DNA of 64,000 bases, from NCBI GenBank assembly GCA_900095095.1, contig FMBT01000171.1:1-64000 (forward strand). The letters are read 5' to 3'. The stretch comes from Fragilariopsis cylindrus CCMP1102. Taxonomy: Eukaryota; Bacillariophyta; Bacillariophyceae; Bacillariales; Bacillariaceae. Position numbers and translations under genes: made by a program. Position 1 is the stretch's first letter. Each line of letters opens with the position of its first letter. Below, in pieces: positions 53,919 through 64,000 of this stretch. Under the pieces are notes generated by a model. The model was not told where the DNA came from, did not search any database, and worked only from the letters and a program-made list of their open reading frames with translations.

Positions 53919-54005
53919 GTGTGCATGATCCAATTTGGTAATTGGTACAGGCTTCAAACCTGTAGACGGCTAACGCCGTAGTTGTTCGATTCAACCTTGC
54001 GCACG
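53919..54005 (+). tRNA. tRNA-Sec (TCA), copy 3
   Basis: Nearly identical to copy 2, with 76 bp of unrelated spacer between them and AT-rich sequence 20-30 bp upstream. All three copies share orientation, and spacers do not resemble each other beyond the first bases, so only the gene bodies were conserved after duplication. Confidence 0.92.
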
Positions 54006-54647
54006 TATAACGTTCCTTTCCACTCTCTCAAGTCCAGAAAAAATCGACTGTTTTTCGTTACATAAGTCTGTTGCTTGCTGATGCATTATCATCAATCCAA
54101 GAGAACCCTGAAATAATTCGAACGCGACGACGGTCTTGTAATACTTTTGTTTCTTCTGCGACATTGTTTCCCTTAAACGAGTATCCGAGTTGAAATCGAA
54201 GATTTGTCTAACTGGTGTTCGTAGTTTTTGATCCGAGCGATGCACCTAGTTCCATCCTAGTTTGTTGCCCAATTTGGAACCCAGTTCCATCGCGAGTGCT
54301 GTTCCAAGTAGGGAGCTGAGCAACTTGCTCAGATTGCGACCCAGCTTTATGAAGGGCCAAAACTACTTGTAAGTCAAGACAACAAATTCAATGGTCGTTA
54401 ACGGTAACAACTAGTGAACTCGAACCTGTTCCGTTGTAACTGGAAAATAAGCACTGCCATGTATGTATTCAATACACACACGTAATTATTATAGTGACGA
54501 AATTATCCGTACGAATATAGTAGCATATACTATGTATGTGGTTAGTTAGGCATCATGTTTTAAAGTTCTTTCAAGTTATTATTTACAGTTTTAAGTCAGT
54601 TAAATGATCATCCCCTGATCTTATAGTAGCATTTCGTATTTAGTTAG
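54006..54647. other. Intergenic
   Basis: A small local repetition around 54250-54350 (GTTCCATC / CAGTTCCATCG / CCCAGTT) and otherwise nothing recognised. Confidence 0.35.
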
Positions 54648-57080
54648 TTAGGCATCGCCATCATCACCGGCTGGACAACCCGGCCATTCAATTTGTTCTA
54701 AACAATTCAAGTATTCAAAGTTCATTGTAAAGTCAGCACCAAAATGATTGACCATAGCAGAACTAACAAGTGCACCAGTTGATATTAACCAGAAGAAAAA
54801 ATACCAAAAATGATCCTTGAAGATATAAGATAATATCCGACCCAATGATAATTTTTTGCCTTCTCCTAGCCCTTGTTTGGAACTAAAGAAGACACTATAA
54901 TTGATCCCAACTACCAGTAATAACATCAATACAATAAATATTGATCCGTATTTCTGTGCTTCAAACCAACGCTCATCACTAATTTGGAATGATTCATTCA
55001 AATGCTGTGCTGAACTTGGTATATTCCGTACTGCAATAAAAATTAATTGTTGATTGATACGAACAATAATATTTACACATAGTGACCCAGTTGAATCGAC
55101 CATATGATACAGATCACGTTGTTCCCATATTTCCTTTCCTCTTTTAGTAGCAGTAGTAGATGGTGTTACTACTTTCTTCTTGCCCTCATCAGAATCATTA
55201 CTATTATCGTTTGGTGTATCATCATCGAGTATGATATTCTCGAAGCCATCCGTTCGTCCTCCCATTGTTCCTATCCTACTAGTAATAATCGAGTCGTCAT
55301 CGCTGCCAAAGTTTATAGGGGCTTCAACATCGTACTCGTCATCGTCGTCGTCATTGGTGGTGGTGGTGGTGGTGGTGGTGGTGGTGCCATCTCCTACACC
55401 CCTCATGATGCTCGCGAAGTTATTCATCTCGATTGCCATACTAGAGTCGTCATCACTATCATCATACATCATTACACGATTTGTGGCATTTTCGATGCTA
55501 CCCCTACCCGCATCGGTAGAATATAAGTAAGCATGCTTGCTCACATTCCCTCCATTATCGGGAAAATACGTTCCGTTTTCTTCTTCTTCTTCTTCACCAA
55601 CGGTCGTATCAAGAGTTGTAGAAGTATTGCATTTCGTTAAGCTCCGTACTACGTCTTGTCTGTCTTCGCTTAGACTCATATTGATGATATATTGATTCGA
55701 TCCAGTGAAGCAGGCTTCTGTGATACCTTTCATTCTACTTGATTTTGATGATCTCCCGCCCACGTCCACGCCAACAACATTACCATTACCATCGGTATCG
55801 TGCTGTTCCTGGCCTTCTAATGCTGTTGCCTTTATAGCACCCCACCAAAGACCAATCCGGTCAACACCATTGTAGTATCGCCATAGTACCACAGACGATT
55901 CACTGGCGAAGAGCGCAAGTAACGTAAAGGGACTATCGATGAAAGGCCACGTAGCAATTTGAACCCTCGTGAAAAGCACATCAACTACAAGGTTGAGTTG
56001 AATGAGTCGCTTCGGATTGAGACGTACTGCGGTGTTTGCACATATCAATATCTTGCATATGAATCGTAAAATAGCATATGAGAATAAGACCAAGTATTGA
56101 AGCGGATTGCCCTGTAGTCGTTGGATACCAATAGCCCACCCGATTACCGCCGTCAGTGATACCCAATAAGCGAGTAGATGAGTAAACATGAGACAAAAAT
56201 TTCCACGCTCTCGATCCGGCTTGGGCGTCATCAAATACATGATGGGAACAGCTGGAAGAGTTCCCAATGTTCCCGTAACGAAAATCGAGAAGGGAATCGG
56301 AAATATCGGCTCGTAGATAAATATTCCTTTCGTCAAAATTACATCAATAACTTTTGCAATGATCAAACCAACGGTTAATGCAAGCATTCTTGCACGGACT
56401 GGAATCTTAGCTTCAGGCATAGCAAAGTTACATGTTTCTATCCATGGTACTATCATAAATAGTTGATAGAGTGTCATGATACCATAGATAAAAATTCGAT
56501 TTTCTTCAGGTCCGTCATCGACAGGGTTCATTGGTAGGAAGAACACAACCTCGCCAAGAAGTGGACAGAGAATCATTATAATTAAAACCCACATTAGTTG
56601 TCTCCATCGGAATGTTGCTCGATGGGGAAGATCTTTAATAACATTAACAGTAGTTACGATAGATGCCGTTATTACACCCTCAGCGCTTGATCCCCAGGAG
56701 ATAATGGTCGTATGAAGTTCCGACAACGTCGACGGTAGGTTTCCTGCAATCTCACTTGCGTGAGCAGGTAATTCTATCGCTATCTGCTTTATTACATTTG
56801 GAACTGTACGTAAATTTTCTGGTAGATCCACAATAATTTGTTGTAACTTCTCAACAACCTTTTTTGGGTCGGCTATGAAACCAGGAAGAGATATCTGTTG
56901 TAAAATTGATGGTAGTAGAGTCGTCGTATTCGCTGTGGCGTCGGAATCGTTGTTTTCGTTGTCGTTGTTATCATCATCTCCATCTACATCTCCCCTATGT
57001 TTCTTGATGTCTTCCCCATCGTGAATAAGTTTAGGTACTTCATCTACGTCGATAATAAGTCGGGGGATAATACCGACCAT
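54648..57080 (-). CDS. 810-aa multi-pass membrane protein of unknown function
   Basis: Intact single exon, start MVGIIPRLIIDVDEVPK. Residues ~30-150 are acidic then amphipathic (LPSILQQISLPGF...). Ten or so hydrophobic segments follow, e.g. LMWVLIIMILCPLLGEVVFF, ALTVGLIIAKVIDVIL, LVLFSYAILRFICKILICAN and, near the C-terminus, GSIFIVLMLLLVVGINYSVF and YFFFWLISTGALVSSAM. A long Asp/Thr/Ser-rich loop (~430-640, with a Thr run coded by (ACC)n) divides the two membrane blocks. I recognise no family; receptor or transporter are both possible. No targeting presequence is visible. It is divergent from the small charged protein. Confidence 0.8.
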   Translation of the reverse strand: MVGIIPRLIIDVDEVPKLIHDGEDIKKHRGDVDGDDDNNDNENNDSDATANTTTLLPSILQQISLPGFIADPKKVVEKLQQIIVDLPENLRTVPNVIKQIAIELPAHASEIAGNLPSTLSELHTTIISWGSSAEGVITASIVTTVNVIKDLPHRATFRWRQLMWVLIIMILCPLLGEVVFFLPMNPVDDGPEENRIFIYGIMTLYQLFMIVPWIETCNFAMPEAKIPVRARMLALTVGLIIAKVIDVILTKGIFIYEPIFPIPFSIFVTGTLGTLPAVPIMYLMTPKPDRERGNFCLMFTHLLAYWVSLTAVIGWAIGIQRLQGNPLQYLVLFSYAILRFICKILICANTAVRLNPKRLIQLNLVVDVLFTRVQIATWPFIDSPFTLLALFASESSVVLWRYYNGVDRIGLWWGAIKATALEGQEQHDTDGNGNVVGVDVGGRSSKSSRMKGITEACFTGSNQYIINMSLSEDRQDVVRSLTKCNTSTTLDTTVGEEEEEENGTYFPDNGGNVSKHAYLYSTDAGRGSIENATNRVMMYDDSDDDSSMAIEMNNFASIMRGVGDGTTTTTTTTTTNDDDDDEYDVEAPINFGSDDDSIITSRIGTMGGRTDGFENIILDDDTPNDNSNDSDEGKKKVVTPSTTATKRGKEIWEQRDLYHMVDSTGSLCVNIIVRINQQLIFIAVRNIPSSAQHLNESFQISDERWFEAQKYGSIFIVLMLLLVVGINYSVFFSSKQGLGEGKKLSLGRILSYIFKDHFWYFFFWLISTGALVSSAMVNHFGADFTMNFEYLNCLEQIEWPGCPAGDDGDA

Positions 57081-57736
57081 AGTGCGTCTAAGAGTTACGC
57101 TTGTTAAAATAATAATAATAAATATTATTGCATTTTTATGATGGTGTGTTATTATTGTTGTCGGCGTTGTCTAAACTTGCATTATCTTGATCCAAAAGAT
57201 AGAGGTAGAGGTGGGCGGAAGCCCAGAGCTCAGAAGAGATATTTGCACATTCTAATTTGTGTAGACCAATATGATCCTATGGAGCAGCTTTGGTTTTGGT
57301 TCCGACTTTGTTGGTTTGCGAAAACAAGGAGAAGCGAGATTGATATTTCGATAAAAAATAAAACCTGAAAGAAAAATCTGATCGTAGTTCAATCACATCC
57401 GTGACTGAATCTACTATCCATGACTGAAAAGTAGCCGTTAAACAACGATAACGCGAGGTTTGAGATACTACTGCAGCTGTCGTCTGTTGACACAAATCGA
57501 TCGTGAGTTGACACGAATGAAATCAACGAATACTGCTCAAAAGAGCGAATTTGACATGTTTCAAATTGTTCTTATTCGAAAGCATGATGCAATCTTTCTT
57601 TCGAAATCGAACAATACAAAATTAGGAAGTCAGAGTCATTAGGAGTTCTCATAAAAATAATATCTAACAAAGTCAAACGTTACTACTACTAATACTAATA
57701 CTAATACTAATACTAAGAAAAACGAAAACATTAATC
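57081..57736. other. Divergent intergenic region with (TACTAA)n repeat
   Basis: Hexanucleotide-like repeat TACTAATACTAATACTAA at about 57680-57716, ~20 bp before the next start codon. No gene accepted. Confidence 0.45.
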
Positions 57737-58132
57737 ATGGTTGCCGTCGCCCCGAATAACTCTAAGTTACAAGTCACCGCTAATAATGCTGGTCTAGAAG
57801 AACAAGAAAAAGTGTCACCGAAACAATTGAAACGTCTGGAGGAACAAAAAGCTAATGAAGCGAAGAAGATGGCGAAGCGTCAAGCCAAGGCTCTACAAAA
57901 GGAAAGAAAGACCACCGAGAAAGAAAACAAGGAAGCCGATCGTGAACGTAAGGCTGAAGAAGATCGGTTGTTGAATCAAGGTTTGTGTGCGAAAGAAATG
58001 GAAGAGAAACAACGACAAGACGAAGAAGCTGTCTTACTGGAGGAATTTCTAAGAGAAGATCCGAAAAAAGTTCAAGCACACACCAAGAAATCTGCTTCTG
58101 ATAGCAACCGTCTTGGAGTTGTCTTGAAATAA
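57737..58132 (+). CDS. Small highly charged coiled-coil protein
   Basis: 131 aa, MVAVAPNNSKLQVTANNAGL then a Lys/Glu/Arg/Gln helix (PKQLKRLEEQKANEAKKMAK...) to EEFLREDPKKVQ and a Ser/Lys tail ending NRLGVVLK. Heptad-like spacing over ~80 residues suggests one long coiled coil. No domain recognised, no presequence. The codon pattern is like the neighbours, so I accept it as a gene of unknown function. Confidence 0.65.
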   Translation: MVAVAPNNSKLQVTANNAGLEEQEKVSPKQLKRLEEQKANEAKKMAKRQAKALQKERKTTEKENKEADRERKAEEDRLLNQGLCAKEMEEKQRQDEEAVLLEEFLREDPKKVQAHTKKSASDSNRLGVVLK

Positions 58133-59342
58133 TTAAATAAATAGAAGAAAGAAATGATGCAACATAAACAACGATACATCAGTTTTCGTTGCTCAAAGAA
58201 AGAAAGGGACAACGGGGTTTAAGAGTAAAAAATAAAAAGAAGAAGAAAGAAAAAGACATCATCCGAAGGAAACTCTTATCAAGATAGTATCTCTTTTATA
58301 AATAAATATACATAGACTAATAAACATCTTTTTTAAAGTAAAAAAATAAATATCACAAAGTATCGTGATCTGATCTATAATAATAAAGAGATAGTCGACT
58401 TGTGTACAAGTTGCCGTGTCGTGCAAAGACAGAGTAGTGGTGAAGGTTAAGAAGACAAGTATTCGCCATAGCGTCACAGTCGTGTAACATCAATAGTGCA
58501 GATGGTCAGATAGGGCGCAACAGCAAGGCATTTCGATGCGATCGAGAGAATTCGTCCGAGGCAACGTGATCTATTGATAAAACAGATAGGAGAAAGAAAG
58601 ATAGGCGATGCAGACAATCATTGTCGTCGACAAACAAACAGACAGACATCGATAGTAGGATGCACAGCTCTTCACAGACCATAAACTTAAGGCATCACAC
58701 TCTATGGTGCCTCAAATGAGGTGCTGTGCCTTCGTGGAAACGGTATTCGGTCATTTCCGGGAGGATCCAAGTTAGATATTTATATTAATTATTATCAGAA
58801 GGAGAGAGAAGATTAGATTATTGAACACCATTTATTGGCAAACTTCCTATAATCGTAACTTCCCTAGTAATTTCTTCTACGATGTTTTGTTGATACACTC
58901 GAATATCTTTGAGGTCATACAGTACATTACATCCCTTTTTTTAGATAAAAGCAGAAAGCAAACGCACCGCATGTGAATATACATTATTCTTAATATTGAA
59001 AATACACCGTAGACTTTTCATTGTGAGAAATGTATTGAAACTACTACCCTCTCTCTCCCTACCATCCATCCCACTTCACTAGAGGTAATACGTTTTCAAA
59101 ACATATAAAGAATGCGATTTACTATTGCAATTTAAATGTTGATCTTGGTGAAAATTTAGATGGAACTCCATACAATACACACTATAAAAACAATGCTAGT
59201 ACCAAAGAATTGATTGTGTATGCTCCCCAGAATGTATATTGAGATTAGCAGAGCAGGGCAAATTACTCTTTAATGTGTATTGAATATCAATAGTCTATTT
59301 ATTTCAAAATTGTCTTTGATCTTCGAAAACGAAACTGGATAA
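58133..59342. other. Intergenic between convergent genes
   Basis: About 1.2 kb. A small inverted motif GGTGCCTCAAATGAGGTGC near 58706-58724 could form a hairpin. No gene or known RNA recognised. Confidence 0.4.
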
Positions 59343-60542
59343 CTAACCACATGATGCTTTCAATGTTACTCTTAACGAGTTATCAGACTCTGTCTCAGTG
59401 GTTGATGTATTATCCTTTTTATCTCCATGGTCGTCACCGTCCACATTATTACTTCTGTCGTGTTGCTGCCGTTGTTGTTGTTGTTGTTGTTGTTCCAATT
59501 CTTCTACTACTATTATTTCTCCTTCTTCTTCTTCTTCTTCTCGTTGTTGTTGTTGTTGTTGTTGTTGATTCGTAACCATCTTGTTAAGTTCCTTTTTGGC
59601 GTAATAGGATGTTAATGCTATAGCTAATAAACCAAAAATAACACCAAGGACAACAACTGTGATCGTAACAGCCTTGTTATCGTTACTGTCATTATCGCTA
59701 TTATTGTTGACACTATCTGTTAAACTACCAGCAGATGCACCCAAAAATACATAAAATATTGTTCCCGGTAATATTGCAAAATTTGAAAGGCAATAACTAC
59801 CAAATCTAACAGTAGATACTCCCGCGATATAGTTAAGTACAACAAATGGTGTAATTGGACTTAGTCGTAATAAACACATGATCCGTAATCCCTTTTCTGC
59901 TAATGCAATATCCAATGCCTCAAATAATGTATATCTTGTACTTAGTCGTCGGACACTATCATGAAATAAATACCGTCCAAGTAAGAATGCAACAATAGCA
60001 CTTGCAAATGCACCAATAAAGACTGCGACTGTACCAAGAACAACACCCCAAAAAATCGATCCATCAAAACTTGCACTAAATACAAATCCACTACCGAATG
60101 TTAGTAATGCACCTGGGACACATAATACAGTTGCAATAAAATAAACAAATATAAATGCAATAACACCTTCACCAGGATTTTCTTTTATCCATTCTAAGAA
60201 TATTGTTATCCCATGTCGGATATATTTTTGTCCAAACGTTGAATCAACTATAACAAAACATATTATTATTAATAATATTGTACCAATAATAATTTTTCGA
60301 TACAATCGTTTTCGATTATTCCGTTGCTGTTGTTGCTGCTGCTGCTGTTGATCTTGATCTTGCTCTTCTTCATCTTCTCCGATCGACGACGATAACGATA
60401 ATGATAATGGCGATGATGATGTTCTATCTATTGTGTTGCGGTCACCTGTAGTATCAACCTCACCGTCAATCTCATCAATAAGTGAGGAGGAGGTATCACA
60501 TCCAACTGCAGGACCAGTACGAAGAAGTTCGACTTCGAACAT
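59343..60542 (-). CDS. VTT-domain (TVP38/TMEM64/DedA-like) membrane protein
   Basis: 399 aa, intact. Acidic, Gln-run N-terminus, then one helix (IIIGTILLIIICFVIVDS) and the VTT core: FIATVLCVPGALLTFGSGFV, GAFASAIVAFLLGRYLF, LLRLSPITPFVVLNYIAGVS, FAILPGTIFYVFLGA. The 'P-G-x-x-L-x-x-x-G-G/S-F' and 'R-x-S-P-x-x-P' re-entrant motifs identify the DedA/VTT superfamily, members of which scramble lipids or support organelle membranes. The C-terminus is a Gln/Glu-rich tail with three poly-Gln blocks coded by (GTT)n on the plus strand. Location (ER/Golgi-type) is inferred. tRNA-Pro lies ~280 bp beyond its start. Confidence 0.88.
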   Translation of the reverse strand: MFEVELLRTGPAVGCDTSSSLIDEIDGEVDTTGDRNTIDRTSSSPLSLSLSSSIGEDEEEQDQDQQQQQQQQQRNNRKRLYRKIIIGTILLIIICFVIVDSTFGQKYIRHGITIFLEWIKENPGEGVIAFIFVYFIATVLCVPGALLTFGSGFVFSASFDGSIFWGVVLGTVAVFIGAFASAIVAFLLGRYLFHDSVRRLSTRYTLFEALDIALAEKGLRIMCLLRLSPITPFVVLNYIAGVSTVRFGSYCLSNFAILPGTIFYVFLGASAGSLTDSVNNNSDNDSNDNKAVTITVVVLGVIFGLLAIALTSYYAKKELNKMVTNQQQQQQQQREEEEEEGEIIVVEELEQQQQQQQRQQHDRSNNVDGDDHGDKKDNTSTTETESDNSLRVTLKASCG

Positions 60543-60823
60543 AGATAAAGTCGTAAACAGTCTTGCTTATTGCGTTACGTACGTTCTCAGAAATAATAAC
60601 GCAAACGAAGTACAGTATGTTTGCATTCCATCAAATGATGACGTCAAAATGTATGAAGTCTGATTGGTCTAATAACTACTTCAAAGTAGTAGAGATGTGA
60701 TTTCTGCTTGGCGAAAGGGTTCTTTTACCATTCCTTCCCAGATTATTAGAATGTTTTTATATCAGTTCATAGTGTGAAGTATAGAAAGTATAATATTTCT
60801 GCATCTCACAACAAACTTTAGCT
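60543..60823. other. Intergenic; degenerate tRNA-like stretch
   Basis: At about 60658-60675 the bases GTCTGATTGGTCTA closely match the start of the tRNA-Pro gene (GTCCGATTGGTCTA) but no cloverleaf follows. Confidence 0.35.
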
Positions 60824-60895
60824 GTCCGATTGGTCTAGAGGCATGATTCCTGCTTTGGGTGCAGGAGGTCCCGGGTTCGATTCCCGGATCGGACC
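60824..60895 (+). tRNA. tRNA-Pro (TGG)
   Basis: 72-nt cloverleaf without intron. Acceptor GTCCGAT pairs perfectly with ATCGGAC; anticodon arm CCTGC-TTTGGGT-GCAGG exposes TGG; T arm CCGGG-TTCGATT-CCCGG holds the B box GGTTCGATTCC; the A box is TGGTCTAGAGG. A TTTT pol III terminator follows at about 60899. Confidence 0.95.
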
Positions 60896-63800
60896 TCCTT
60901 TTAATGTTCCTTATGTTTTTTTATCCATTATTTTTGTCCAAATTCGGTTGAGTTGAACTTGAGTTACAGTATTAATGATTGTTTGTTTTTGAAACGGAAA
61001 GATGAAGTACGATATTGTGCTGCTATAGAAAATTAGAATACATGTTAACATTGCACACTACTACTACTACCTTCCTTGATTGAATTATTCTTTCTATCTT
61101 TGACCCTCCCTTTTTCCATACAAAAAGCTTTTTTTTAGAAAGATTCTTTTTGTCTTTCGTTTTCATCCATTTTCAATGTGGCATTTCTTTGCTGCTGCCA
61201 AAGTCTCATTTGATGCTGAATTTGTCATTTTTTGGTTTATTGCCTTTAGCTGTGCCGATAGGTTGGAGCTGAAGTTTTGCTATGTTTGCCTTTGCCCTTG
61301 GGAGGTTCTGTCTGAAATGGATTATTTTTTGTTGTTTCTTGTTGTTTCCTGTTCTTCTGTATTATTACGCCATTGTTTATTGAGAGTGTTGTTGGTTCAC
61401 ACACTGACTACGCTGTGGTCTTCTGCAAAATTTGCACTGTGTCCACAGGTATGTCCATTGTGAGTTGCAAAGCTAGCTAGATTCAAACGGTCATCTTTCT
61501 ATTTCTATTGAAAAGACTTTGTAATATTGATTCTTTTTGTCCTTCATTCCCATCCACTTATGTCAAAGTGTTGAATTATAATACCCACGCACTCCTGCTA
61601 CTTTGAGTCACCACTTTTCTTTGCCTTGCTATGATATTATAAATTCTGAAGAATTTAATTGCTTTACTATTAGATTGATTTGATTTGCTTATACTTCTCT
61701 TTGAAACTAGATCTATAAATACGTATGAGCAAATAAATGAAGTAATGCAATTGATACGAAATAAATTTTGTTCTGCTACTTTTAATCCCTGCTGTACATC
61801 ACCACTAACAAATAGCCTGGAAATTACTTATGCTTAGGGCAACACTAACAAACTCCAGCTGTGTATCTCAAGCTACAACGGCACTACCAATTCTATTCAG
61901 AAAGAAACAATTACTTTGGACCACTCGCTCAAAATTGTCCCACTCAGTTAATTCAATACAGTATATTATTGAATTGAATATAACAGATGGTAGGTGTATC
62001 GGCTTATGATTATCTCAAATAAGTTATTATAATATAGTGCACCTCTTTGCAAATTTTCCCAGGGGCTCTTCCATAATTAAATTTACTGGCTTATTACAAT
62101 ACTCAGAATATTTACATCCTCATAAGAATCAATGTAACTACTCTTGTGGATGAGTTGGTCACAACCTGCTGCTGTTGAATATAAGGACGTGGTTTGATAT
62201 CTATGTGCATCAAAAATCTGTTTTGATTTGGTCTATTATGTATTAATATCAGCTTCCAAAGTTTCTCATTTTTATTTTTTAGATGGAAATTATCGTGTGC
62301 TTTTAAAACGCGTAAAATACCACCAAAATATGCTATAGCATGAATCCTGTTAATGAAGATGATGTACCATCCATGCAGCGGCATAGAGTAGGTGTGGCTA
62401 TTGATTTTAAGCGGAAGTGAGCAATGCCATAATTCACATACAAGGAAGCTTTTTCTGGTTTTCTAGGCAAAATCAGCATTTCAACATACCCATTGGTATA
62501 GATCCCCTTCGAACACTCTTACGCTAATAGTAAAACTAACAACACCCTGCTACTTAATAGTATAACAGTATAATAGACTATAGTCAACTATTTGTTCAGC
62601 TGTTACTCTATTATTTGATTCATGTGTACGACATTACTCCTCTCTTTGTTATGCCCTCTTGTTGTGACAATATTTTTGAAGTTCAACTCCATATTCAATC
62701 AATAAAAATCCGGCACTTTATTATTTGCATATTGATCCGTTACTGTAGTACAATAGTTGAGATAATAATGCCTGTATATAACCAACACTTTCCCACTGTC
62801 ATGTCATGTATCAATGTAAAAATAATATTTTCCATCATGACATTTCAATTCTTGTTACTCGCACATAAAATGGGGAATCATCTAAAATCTGTTGTTTGCT
62901 CAACACCTTTTGCTTTCTTGTACACTATTGGTGAAATAAATTTTGGTTTGCTGTGAGAGTCCGAAAACAGCTAAATTAGTTTCTACTAACTCATAATTTT
63001 TGAATCGAGACTTTGTCGAAACAAAGCTTAGCTAAAAAAAGTACGGTATTTCGTGATTTGGGTTATGAAGTTTAGTACCGGTACTTAATATTATTATTGC
63101 TCTTTCGAAAGACTTAGGTTAATAATGAAATTCTAATTTTCATATGCCCCTGTGGAGAATTTACTTTCCTACTGTATCTGTCCAGTATCATCCATCGCGT
63201 TTTTTTCATTTAACGGGAACGAAGACCTTTTCCACATAGAAAGGAGGAGAACATAAAACTAAGATTGAATACATGACATGACATGATTGGATTTGGATTA
63301 CTGTATTTTCGATTCATTATTTATTGACTTAAAACAAAAGAGAACAATGATTATTACACCTTCTTCACATCAATACAGTTCTAAGTACGAGTAGTATTTT
63401 TTTTAGAAGTAACGATATGAAAAAGTCTTATTGGTTTAACATACACTACTTAGGCCAGTGAAGTCGCGTTCTTATTAGTTTTGTTTGAACTTGACCGAAG
63501 ATTGCATCACTGTACACATACAACATGTTGTATATACAGTATTTGATTCATTTCGTCGACGTGCTGGCCTAATAAAAAAATCAAATAATAAATGTCACGA
63601 ATTGCCATCTGCTTACGGTAGTGCAGAAACAATAGCGCCGCAGCTTTTCTTCTTTACCATCCATCCCATAATGCAGAAATTAATGAAAGTCAGTTACTTA
63701 GGTTACATCGGATTAAAATTTGTTACACGTAAGTTGAATTGTTGCATTTTGAATGTTTACATTTTGTTGAAAGATATACACATAACATTCACATTTATCA

Positions 63801-64000
63801 AATAATCGCATAATATCATTGTTTGTAGTGTATCTAAAGGACGCTCTTTAATCCAAAAAAAAGGTAAGGATACAGCAATAGCTTTATTATGTTTTTCGTT
63901 GTTGTTTTGTTTTGTTCTTTCTTACAATGGTGATTGTATTTAGTTTCGATTACCTCGCTCGTGGACTGTGTTGACGGTTATATGCGAATGCTAATACGAA
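60896..64000. other. 3.1 kb with no supported gene
   Basis: AT-rich, mostly low coding signal. Frames at 61176-61463, 62112-62384, 62615-62956 and 63485-63805 have no domain or convincing composition. A short duplicated phrase (GATTCTTTTTGTC-TTC) is seen near 61141 and 61529. The next gene probably begins beyond the window edge. Confidence 0.4.

Noticed and set aside
60658-60690. Possible second tRNA-Pro start
   Set aside because: Only the first ~14 bases match; no anticodon or T arm follows.
61176-61463. 95-codon hydrophobic plus-strand frame
   Set aside because: Composition follows T-rich DNA; no signal peptide-plus-domain structure and no conserved motif.

Overview
The window reads as nuclear DNA of a diatom or a close stramenopile relative. 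Five points support this. (1) Several proteins start with a signal peptide followed by an Ala-Phe type cleavage site (SLAF-VRP, EAF-VPS, DAF-TPN, IAF-HAQ, QGF-VPR), the bipartite presequence of secondary plastids. (2) Introns are short and GT-AG. (3) Coding regions carry long Gln/Asn/Ser runs. (4) There is a protein with the diatom-abundant 'DVLSGRGN...NPPGRFLKQ' domain (DUF6824 type) and another with the stramenopile 'WPPGSFAPYKI...DDGR' motif. (5) Selenocysteine tRNA genes are present. No ribosomal, phage or bacterial operon structure is seen, and no retroelement was recognised.

Layout. 1-9.5 kb: the 5' end of an acidic protein, a WPPGSFAPYKI-motif protein, plastid homoserine dehydrogenase, a 1165-aa PH / SAP-like / J-like Gln-rich protein and a DsbA-like thioredoxin-fold protein. 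9.8-10.8 kb: a ~960-bp foldback DNA element. 10.9-18.6 kb: a secreted 2OG-Fe(II) oxygenase, a GC-rich reductase with an in-frame TGA, a Cys/His-knuckle protein and a three-exon 3-ketoacyl-CoA synthase. 19.6-29.4 kb: a GST C-terminal remnant, plastid IF-3, the DUF6824-type protein, a frame-broken membrane protein and a plastid FAD monooxygenase. 29.5-39.4 kb: a small membrane protein, a sepiapterin-reductase-like SDR, a KamA-type radical SAM enzyme, a frame-broken Rossmann protein and an AGC kinase. 40.5-46.4 kb: a GC-rich NicO-type metal transporter and an ABC exporter lying between identical 34-bp repeats. 46.9-60.9 kb: a calpain with UIM and SUMO-interaction motifs, a ClpS-like protein, three tandem tRNA-Sec genes, a large membrane protein, a small charged protein, a VTT/TMEM64 protein and tRNA-Pro. 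60.9-64 kb: no supported gene.

The proteins are mostly unrelated housekeeping functions, as expected of eukaryotic chromosomal DNA, but plastid-directed functions recur (Asp-family amino acid synthesis, translation initiation, Clp adaptor, radical SAM, FAD monooxygenase). Many otherwise conserved genes are interrupted by single-base frame changes that fit homopolymer miscounts. I read these mainly as sequence error, so several coding spans below cross frames. The most notable non-routine features are the three tandem tRNA-Sec genes, two near-identical introns in one ABC transporter gene (introner-like), and the foldback element with palindromic arrays.
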